Shown here: positions 27,222 through 35,306 of the stretch, one piece after another
How the letters are laid out: each line of letters opens with the position of its first letter
Numbering within the stretch: the first letter of the stretch is position 1
NCBI RefSeq assembly: GCF_026625825.1
Contig: NZ_CP113065.1
Coordinates: forward strand, 3,587,501-3,651,500
Direction: 5' to 3'
From: Pseudoxanthomonas sp. SL93
GTDB lineage: Bacteria; Pseudomonadota; Gammaproteobacteria; Xanthomonadales; Xanthomonadaceae
Length of the DNA stretch: 64,000 bases
Program-made: the position numbers and the translations under genes
Notes under the pieces: model-generated
Told to the model about the DNA's origin: nothing
The model's input: the letters and a program-made list of their open reading frames with translations, nothing else
Databases searched by the model: none

Positions 27222-28005
27222 CCGGAGCGCCGTACTGCTCGCCGTGTTCGCTCATCCGGACGATGAGTTTGCGATCTTTCCATGGATCGAGCATGCGGTG
27301 CGCGAGGGCATCGAGGTACATGCTGTATGGTTGACCGACGGTGGCTGGGGTGGGCAGGACATCGTGCGCCGGCAGCAGGAAAGCGTGGGTGTGCTAAAGG
27401 CGTTGGGCGTCAAGCGCGAGAACATGCACTTCGAGGGTGCTAGGTTGGAAATCGCCGATGGCGATCTCTATCGCTCTCTTGAGCCTGTTACCGACGCGAT
27501 TCTGACGTTGGCGAGACGTCTCGGGCGAGTTGAGGTGATGGCGCCGGCGTGGGAGGGCGGGCACCAGGACCACGACGCGGCCCACCTTGTCGGACTGTCA
27601 CTCATTCAGGCGACCGGGGCTACGGGCTGGGAATATAGCCTCTACAACGGCTATCGATTGCCAGGTCCCATGTTCAATGTTCTCTCGCCGATACCCAGGC
27701 AAGATGAGGTGCAGACCCTCAGGACGAGTCTGCGGCAACGACTTGAATGCATTTTCAGATGCTTGCGCTTTCGTTCGCAGTGGAAGAGCTTTCTCGGATT
27801 GCTTCCGCTCTACACATGGAAACTGCTTCGTGCGGATGCCTTTGTGCGAAGGCCTATTCGGCCTGAGCTGACATCGAGCCGGCCGCACGCAGGTGCATTG
27901 CTCTACGAGAGGCGAACAGGGCTCTCGTGGGACGCTTTCGCCGCGGAGACCGCTGCATTCCGTGCCGCGCGAGGTCCAAGCGAACCGGGGCCTCCGCCCG
28001 ACTGA
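27211..28005 (+). CDS. PIG-L family N-acetylglucosaminyl-type deacetylase
   Basis: Predicted 264 residues. Zinc-binding motif HPDDE (residues 15-19) and GHQDHD (117-122) give the His-Asp-His triad of LmbE/PIG-L deacetylases, which remove N-acetyl from amino sugars or their conjugates. The start ATGCCTTCTGA overlaps the end of the acyltransferase gene. With that gene it could convert an N-acetyl sugar into one with another acyl group. The C-terminal third is Arg-rich and may contact lipid or the membrane face. Confidence 0.88.
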   Translation: MPSDRSAVLLAVFAHPDDEFAIFPWIEHAVREGIEVHAVWLTDGGWGGQDIVRRQQESVGVLKALGVKRENMHFEGARLEIADGDLYRSLEPVTDAILTLARRLGRVEVMAPAWEGGHQDHDAAHLVGLSLIQATGATGWEYSLYNGYRLPGPMFNVLSPIPRQDEVQTLRTSLRQRLECIFRCLRFRSQWKSFLGLLPLYTWKLLRADAFVRRPIRPELTSSRPHAGALLYERRTGLSWDAFAAETAAFRAARGPSEPGPPPD

Positions 28006-28017
28006 CGCGCCAGCGGT

Positions 28018-28425
28018 TCATCGGTAGATCCACAGTTTGGAGACGATGAACCCGAGGCCCGCCAGCACAATGTCGATGACCGGTTTCGCCATGCGAGCGC
28101 CCTCAATGCCGGCAACCTGTTCGACAGCCCATACCGCTGCGGTGCTGAGGCATGTCATCGCGATCCAGGAAATCAAATACTTGATCGCCTGGGCGACGCC
28201 AAGCTTTGTATCCGCTGTCCGAGCAAACGTGAGCTGCCCATTCAGCCAAAACCCCAAGGAGGCGCCGACTACGCGGCCGCATAGATTCGCCGGGATTACA
28301 TCCATTCCTAGCTCGGTAAGCGCAACGAAGCAAGCCCAGTCCGTGCAGATCTGCACAACACCGATGATGGCGTACAGCAGGATCTGACGCACGATTCGCT
28401 GCCGTCCCTTGTCGGAGAAGGCCAT
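28018..28425 (-). CDS. gtrA: GtrA-family membrane protein
   Basis: Predicted 135 residues with four transmembrane helices ([81 protein letters not shown]). The motif NGQLTF plus the FxxSKxWxY C-terminus is that of GtrA, the presumed flippase of undecaprenyl-phosphate-linked sugars in O-antigen glucosylation. It converges on the PIG-L gene and is transcribed toward it. A start seven codons upstream is also open; MAFSDKG is preferred. Confidence 0.9.
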   Translation of the reverse strand: MAFSDKGRQRIVRQILLYAIIGVVQICTDWACFVALTELGMDVIPANLCGRVVGASLGFWLNGQLTFARTADTKLGVAQAIKYLISWIAMTCLSTAAVWAVEQVAGIEGARMAKPVIDIVLAGLGFIVSKLWIYR

Positions 28426-28452
28426 GGTGTTAACGCGTCCTAGCACCGTGGG

Positions 28453-29406
28453 TCAGATGGCCTTTTCCAACTCAGGCAGCAACTGGAACAAATCCCCCAC
28501 CAACCCGATGTCCGCGATCTCAAAGATCGGCGATTCCGGGTCCTTGTTGATGGCGACGATCGTGCCGGCGTCCTTGATGCCGGTCAGGTGCTGGATGGCG
28601 CCGGAGATGCCGACGGCGACGTACAGTTCCGGGGCGATGATCTTGCCGGTCTGGCCGACCTGCAGTTCGTTCGGCACGTAACCGGCATCGACCGCGGCAC
28701 GCGAGGCGCCGACGGCGGCGCCCAGCTTGTCGGCCAGCGCATAGATGACCTTGAAGTTCTCGGCCGAGCCGACGCCGCGACCACCGGAGACGACGCGCTT
28801 GGCGCTCTGCAGGTCGGGGCGATCGGACTTGCCGGCGGCCAAGCCCACATAACGCGTGTGCGACGGCAGGACGGCATCGACGCGGGTGGCTTCGACCGGC
28901 GCGTTGCCACCCTTGGCGGCTTCCGGCCACGAGGCCGTGCGCACGGTGGCGACGACGGTCTGGTCGGCCGGGGTTTCGACAGTGATGATCGCGTTGCCCG
29001 CGTAGATCGGGCGCTTGAAGGTGTGCGTGCCTTCCACGGCCATCAGGTCGGAGACCTGGTTGACGCCGAGCAAGGCGGCCACGCAGGGCAGCAGATCTTT
29101 GCCGAACGTGGTCGACGGTGCGAACACGTGGGTGTAGCCGGCTGCGAGCGTGGCGATCTGGGGTGCCAGCACCTGCGCGATGGCATTCGCGTTGGCGGCG
29201 TTGGCGACGGTCAGCACCTTGGCGACGCCGGCGATCTGCGCGGCTTCGGCGGCGACGGCCGACGGATCGGCGGCCAGCACGACGACGTCGATGGCATCGG
29301 CCTTCACCGCGGCGGCGGCGCTGACGGTCTTGGCGGTGGAAGCGTTGAGCTTGCCGTCCAGGTGTTCAGCGATGACGAGAACCTTGGCCTGCATGTTGTT
29401 CGACAT
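28453..29406 (-). CDS. etfA: Electron transfer flavoprotein, alpha subunit
   Basis: Predicted 317 residues. The C-terminal FAD-binding domain shows [35 protein letters not shown] and [24 protein letters not shown]. With EtfB it carries electrons from acyl-CoA dehydrogenases to ETF-ubiquinone oxidoreductase, which is encoded at 38158-39771. EtfA is the known right border of the xanthomonad LPS locus. Its last 19 codons (28453-28509) use TTG, GGG, GAT and CCT unlike the rest. Start overlaps the etfB stop by one base. Confidence 0.96.
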   Translation of the reverse strand: MSNNMQAKVLVIAEHLDGKLNASTAKTVSAAAAVKADAIDVVVLAADPSAVAAEAAQIAGVAKVLTVANAANANAIAQVLAPQIATLAAGYTHVFAPSTTFGKDLLPCVAALLGVNQVSDLMAVEGTHTFKRPIYAGNAIITVETPADQTVVATVRTASWPEAAKGGNAPVEATRVDAVLPSHTRYVGLAAGKSDRPDLQSAKRVVSGGRGVGSAENFKVIYALADKLGAAVGASRAAVDAGYVPNELQVGQTGKIIAPELYVAVGISGAIQHLTGIKDAGTIVAINKDPESPIFEIADIGLVGDLFQLLPELEKAI

Positions 29407-30152
29407 CAGAGCAACCCCTTCTGCTTGAGTGCGGCGACCAGTTCGGCCGCGTCCTTCACCATGACGCCCTTGCTGCGCTTGGCGGGCGGGGCATAGTGGG
29501 TGGTCTTGTGCGTATCGGCGGCATCGACGCCCAGGTCGGCCAGCTGCAGTGTTTCCAGCGGCTTGCTCTTGGCCTTCATGATGTCGGGCAGCTTGATGAA
29601 GCGCGGCTCATTGAGGCGCAGGTCGGTGGTGACGACGGCGGGCAGGTCGACCTCCAGCGTTTGCAGGCCGGCGTCGACCTCGCGCACCACCGTGGCCTTG
29701 CCGTCGGCGATGTCGAGCTTGCCGGCGAAGGTCGCCTGCGGACGGCCCCACAGCGTGGCCAGCATCTGGCCGGTCTGGTTGGCGTCGTCATCGATGGCCT
29801 GCTTGCCGAGGATCACCAGGTCCGGCGATTCTTTCTCGACCAGCTTGAGCAGGGTGCGGGCGGCGGTCAGCGGCTGGATGGCCTGGTCGGTGACCACATG
29901 GATGGCGCGGTTGGCGCCCATGGCCAAGCCGTTGCGCAGGTGGGCCTGGGCATCGGCGGGGGCGATGGTGGCGACCACGACTTCGGTGGCGATGCCCTTG
30001 TCGCGCAGGCGCAGGGCCTCTTCCAGCGCGATCTCGTCGAAGGGGTTGGGGGACAGCTTGACGCCGTCAGTGACCACGCCGGAGCCGTCCGGCTTGACCT
30101 GGATGCGGACGTTGTAGTCCACCACGCGCTTGTAGGCGACGAGAATCTTCAT
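29406..30152 (-). CDS. etfB: Electron transfer flavoprotein, beta subunit
   Basis: Predicted 248 residues. MKILVAYKRVVDYNVRIQVKPD at the N-terminus, then NPFDEIALEEALRLRD, LVILGKQAIDDDANQTGQML and the ETF beta signature VDAGLQTLEVDLPAVVTTDLRLNEPR-type region, where the Leu anchors acyl-CoA dehydrogenase. First gene of etfB-etfA; cytosolic electron carrier. Confidence 0.96.
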   Translation of the reverse strand: MKILVAYKRVVDYNVRIQVKPDGSGVVTDGVKLSPNPFDEIALEEALRLRDKGIATEVVVATIAPADAQAHLRNGLAMGANRAIHVVTDQAIQPLTAARTLLKLVEKESPDLVILGKQAIDDDANQTGQMLATLWGRPQATFAGKLDIADGKATVVREVDAGLQTLEVDLPAVVTTDLRLNEPRFIKLPDIMKAKSKPLETLQLADLGVDAADTHKTTHYAPPAKRSKGVMVKDAAELVAALKQKGLL

Positions 30153-30228
30153 CCTGCGGGAATTCCTGTGTGCGACGTTGAGGCCCGGTCGCGGCGGCAG
30201 ACCGAGGGCAGAAGCCGGATTTTAGCTG

Positions 30229-31161
30229 TCAGACGGTGCCCGTGCGAGCCCGTACGGTGTCGCGCGTCAGCAGTTCAGCCAGAATATGCGCGAAATGTGC
30301 CGCGCTGCCGGGCGCCTGGTCGAAGAACAGGGAGGGCTCGGTCAATTCCAGTTCCAGCAGGCAGGGCTGGCCGTCGGGCCCCGCCAGCAGGTCGATGCGC
30401 GCATACGGGAGTGGCGCTTCCAACTGCCGCAGGCGCGTCGTAGCGAGCAGGATCTTCTCCGCCAGGGCCTGCTGCGCGGCGCTGGCCCGGCGGGCCGTGA
30501 TGTCGTCGGCGGCAGCGGGTGTCTGGCGGGTGCCCTCCGGCGTGATCAGTTGGGCGCCTTTCCGTATCGCGTGGCTGAACTGGCCATCGAAATAGAGCAG
30601 GGCGGTTTCGCCCTCGCCATCCACCGAGGGCAGATAGGGCTGCAGCATCACGCTGCGCTCCTGGTCCAGCAGGCGGGCGATGTGGTTGCCCGCGGCGAAG
30701 TCCTGATCGCGGGAATACCGCTGCGTATCACGCGCGCCCGCACTGACGACGGGTTTGACCACGAATTCGGTCGCGTCCCAGGCGCGCAGGAAACCGGCCA
30801 GCGCATCCATGGGCTCGGCATCAGGTTCGACGAAGACCGTCGGCACAGTGGGAATGCCCACGGCTGCCAGGTCGGCGAGATAGTGCTTGTCGGTATTCCA
30901 GCGCACCACATTCAGCGGGTTGAGCAGCCGCGTGGTCTGATCCACGTGCTCGCACCAGGCCAGGAAGGCCGGCAGTCGCTCGGTGTAGTCCCATGGCGAG
31001 CGCAGGAGGACTGCGTCGAACCGGTTCCAGCTGACGGTGGGATCGTCCCAGGCCACGGCGCGGGCGTGCAGGCCGGCGTCCGCGCAGGCATCGAGCAAGG
31101 GGGGCAGGTCGTCGTCGTGACCGGCCGCGGCAATGGCGGTGACTAGGGCCAGGGATTTCAT
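30229..31161 (-). CDS. ATP-grasp (RimK/glutathione synthetase-like) protein
   Basis: Predicted 310 residues. The ATP-grasp fold shows [20 protein letters not shown] (N-terminal lid), [14 protein letters not shown] (ATP-binding Lys), [20 protein letters not shown], and PYARIDLL...[13 protein letters not shown] (magnesium-binding Asp/Glu). Such proteins ligate a carboxylate to an amine using ATP. The substrates are not predictable and no partner gene is adjacent. It is divergent from the CoA-transferase genes. Confidence 0.82.
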   Translation of the reverse strand: MKSLALVTAIAAAGHDDDLPPLLDACADAGLHARAVAWDDPTVSWNRFDAVLLRSPWDYTERLPAFLAWCEHVDQTTRLLNPLNVVRWNTDKHYLADLAAVGIPTVPTVFVEPDAEPMDALAGFLRAWDATEFVVKPVVSAGARDTQRYSRDQDFAAGNHIARLLDQERSVMLQPYLPSVDGEGETALLYFDGQFSHAIRKGAQLITPEGTRQTPAAADDITARRASAAQQALAEKILLATTRLRQLEAPLPYARIDLLAGPDGQPCLLELELTEPSLFFDQAPGSAAHFAHILAELLTRDTVRARTGTV

Positions 31162-31277
31162 CCGCACAGTGTAAGCGCACGCTGCCTGCACGAATCCTAT
31201 TGCCCGAAAGTACCTGTGTGCGTCACGGAGCGGTGGGTAGAATGGCCGCCTTCCCAATGCATGAAACGGAACCCGTC

Positions 31278-32662
<1,385 letters not shown>

Positions 32663-32826
32663 AGAGATGCGTCCGGAAAGCCGATAGAAAGTTCGAAACC
32701 CCTATTAACTGCCAGCTGTCTGGCGCCGCCGGGTCCTCCGATACGGGAGCGGCCTCACTATTATGGGTTGGCGGGCTGGGCTATATTGTCCAATCAGGGG
32801 TTCCATCCGTTACACAGAGGCTTCCA

Positions 32827-35220
32827 ATGAAATACCGGGTCGGCGCGTGCGCCTTGATGTTTGTTCTGGCTGGGTGTTCTGGAGAAGGCCCCGATTCCAG
32901 CCTTGCCTCGATGCGTGGATCCGCGGCAACTGGTACCGATGCCAAGCTGGCTGTGTCTCTGCCGGCCTCGCGGGCGTCGGGCAAATCGATTGCCAGTGCC
33001 CCGGATCGTGGCGCCTTGGTGAGCTACGCCAATAAAGGCGCGGCCGCCAAGCGCGAAGGCGCTTATACTTATTTCCCCGTCGCGATCAGTGAAGAACACG
33101 CGATCAAGGCGATCCTCACCGGCGAGATGACCGTGCCGTCCCCCGATGGCAGCCAGGTCAAGCTGCGCTATGAGCGCCACAAGGAAGAAGTCGACGGCAA
33201 CTGGACCTGGGTTGGCCGTGTCATCAACGGCGACAAGATGCAGGAAGCCATCATCACGTTCGGCGAGAAGGCCGTTTATGGCTCCATTCCGCAAGCAAAC
33301 GGCAAGCCGCCGCTGAGCCTTCAGACCCGCCAAGGCGCGCTCTGGGCAGTCGAGGTGGATCCCTCCAAGGCCGCCTCCGGCAACACCGGCCATACCGACA
33401 TGATGGTGCGCCCGGCTGCTGCGTTGCGTACCTCGCTGGGTGCAGCAACGATGCAGTCGGCTACCCCGAAGCAGGCGGCGACTGCTGTAACTCAGGCGGC
33501 TCCGCCTACCGCATCAAATACGGTGGATGTCGCGATCGGTTATACCCCCGAGTTCGCTACGGCCAATGGCGGCACTTCCGCCGCAACGACGCGCCTCGTT
33601 TACCTAATCCAGATCGGCAACCAGGCGTTCACCAATAGTCAGATCAATGGCTATCTGCGCCTCGTGCAAGTCGTGCAGGTGAGCTATACGAACACCAATA
33701 CCAATCAGACCGCCTTGACCGAGCTGACTGGCAGCAATGGTTCTTCGCCAGTGACGATTCCTGCCAGCTTGGTTCCACTGCGTACCGCGCGCGACCAATA
33801 TGGCGCCGATATTGCGGTCCTGGTGCGCAAATTCAACACGCCCGAGAATGAAGGCTGCGGTATCGCATGGCTCAATGGTGCAGGCCAGACAGCGATCACC
33901 AGTGCAGATGCGGCGTTCGGTTATGCGGTCGTCAGTGATGGCACCGATCAGGGCACGGACGGTAAAACCTACTACTGTGCCGAAGAAACCCTGGTACATG
34001 AAGCCGCGCACATCATGGGGTCGGCCCACGACCGTGACAATTCGAAGACGTCGACGGGTGCCTTGCAATACGGTCGCTTTGCCTACTCATTCGGGATGAA
34101 GACGAGTTCCGCCAACGGTAACTTTTACACTGTGATGGCGTATGGCGATACCGGGCAGACCCCCTATCGCGTGTTCTCCAACCCGAACATCACCACTTGT
34201 GGTGGTCGTGCTTGCGGTCTGGCGGATCAGACCGACAACGCGCGTAGTTTGAGTCAGACTATTCCGGTGGTTACAACATTCCGTGCGACGGTTGTGCCGG
34301 TGGGGTCTATTCCCAATGACTATGATGGTGATGGACGCTCAGACCTTTATTGGCGCAACTCGTCAACGGGTAACAATGATGTCTGGTTCCTGAATGGAGC
34401 GGCGTTGGTGTCATCGGCTACTGTTTTCAGGGATGCCGACCAGAATTGGGTTGTTGCTGGCTCGGGTGACTTCAATGCCGATGGGAGGGCTGATGTGCTG
34501 TGGCGCAACAGTTCGACGGGGCAGACCCGCATACAGCACATGAATGGTCCTAATGTTCTGGCGACGTCAGGGAATTCACTCACCGTGAGCGACCAGAACT
34601 GGAAGATCGTTGCTATTGCTGATTTTGATGGTGACGGGGCCTCAGACATCTACTGGCGCAATGCCGTTTCCGGCTATAACGACTTGTGGTTGATGGGCGC
34701 CTTGGTGCCTCGCGCATCCGCGAGCGTATATCGCGAAACCAGCCAGGCTTGGCAGGTGGTCGGAAGTGGCGATTTCAACGGAGACGGATTCGCGGACATT
34801 TTCTGGCGGAATGCCACGACGGGCCAGAACTGCATTCATTTGATGAACGGAACTTCCATCATCGGGGCCGCATTCACGGACACGGTGAACGACACGAATT
34901 GGAAAGTGGCGGCGATCCGTGACTTCAATCGTGATGGTCGCGCAGATATCTATTGGCACAACGATGCTTCAGGGATGAACTACCTGTGGACCATGAACGG
35001 CACCCAGGTTGCGACGGTGTCATTCGTGCACTACGAAGCGGATCAGAACTGGAAGATCTTGAACAGCGGTGACTACAACGGGGACGGCTACTACGACATC
35101 CTGTGGCGCAACGTCGTTACTGGCCAGAATCTGGTTCACATGATGAACGGTCCCAGCGTCATTGCGGCGGGACAGTTGAACCGGGTTTCGGATCTGAACT
35201 GGAAAATCACCGGGCGCTAA
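32827..35220 (+). CDS. Secreted metzincin-like metalloprotease lipoprotein with C-terminal repeats
   Basis: Predicted 797 residues. The N-terminus is a lipoprotein signal (ACALMFVLAGCSG, lipobox LAGC). The zinc site is HEAAHIMGSAHD at 391-402, matching HExxHxxGxxHD, followed by a candidate Met-turn VMAYG, so the catalytic domain (about 225-480) is reprolysin-like. Residues about 495-797 contain six repeats of about 47 residues with calcium-type DGDG/DADG loops followed by (Y/L/F)WRN (one copy YWHN) and NG, resembling FG-GAP/VCBS repeats. Likely surface or secreted. A promoter could not be set with confidence in the 164-bp gap upstream. Confidence 0.85.
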   Translation: MKYRVGACALMFVLAGCSGEGPDSSLASMRGSAATGTDAKLAVSLPASRASGKSIASAPDRGALVSYANKGAAAKREGAYTYFPVAISEEHAIKAILTGEMTVPSPDGSQVKLRYERHKEEVDGNWTWVGRVINGDKMQEAIITFGEKAVYGSIPQANGKPPLSLQTRQGALWAVEVDPSKAASGNTGHTDMMVRPAAALRTSLGAATMQSATPKQAATAVTQAAPPTASNTVDVAIGYTPEFATANGGTSAATTRLVYLIQIGNQAFTNSQINGYLRLVQVVQVSYTNTNTNQTALTELTGSNGSSPVTIPASLVPLRTARDQYGADIAVLVRKFNTPENEGCGIAWLNGAGQTAITSADAAFGYAVVSDGTDQGTDGKTYYCAEETLVHEAAHIMGSAHDRDNSKTSTGALQYGRFAYSFGMKTSSANGNFYTVMAYGDTGQTPYRVFSNPNITTCGGRACGLADQTDNARSLSQTIPVVTTFRATVVPVGSIPNDYDGDGRSDLYWRNSSTGNNDVWFLNGAALVSSATVFRDADQNWVVAGSGDFNADGRADVLWRNSSTGQTRIQHMNGPNVLATSGNSLTVSDQNWKIVAIADFDGDGASDIYWRNAVSGYNDLWLMGALVPRASASVYRETSQAWQVVGSGDFNGDGFADIFWRNATTGQNCIHLMNGTSIIGAAFTDTVNDTNWKVAAIRDFNRDGRADIYWHNDASGMNYLWTMNGTQVATVSFVHYEADQNWKILNSGDYNGDGYYDILWRNVVTGQNLVHMMNGPSVIAAGQLNRVSDLNWKITGR

Positions 35221-35236
35221 TCCGGGGCCGAGGAAG

Positions 35237-35268
35237 AAAACCCGCCGTATATGGCGGGTTTTCTTTTT
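35237..35268 (+). terminator. Intrinsic terminator of the metalloprotease gene
   Basis: AAAACCCGCC, loop GTATAT, GGCGGGTTTT, then CTTTTT. A strong stem with a U-rich tail 17 bases after the stop codon. Flanking A/T runs may let it act on both strands. Confidence 0.92.
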
Positions 35269-35306
35269 CTGCCGCTTCTGACGGTCGTGCCCGAACGAAA
35301 GTGCGA

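Noticed and set aside
17289..28446. Insertion sequences or integrase remnants bordering the LPS locus
   Set aside because: No transposase, integrase, terminal inverted repeat or target duplication was recognised at either border. Homologous recombination in metB and etfA explains the boundaries better.
32663..32826. A promoter for the metalloprotease gene around TATATT at 32782-32787
   Set aside because: A fair -10 is present, but no acceptable -35 lies 16-18 bp upstream, so I did not list it as a feature.
34300..35220. Tandem DNA repeat array at the 3' end of the metalloprotease gene
   Set aside because: The repeats are clear in protein but the DNA copies have diverged widely, so this is an old protein repeat and not a recent DNA tandem array or CRISPR.
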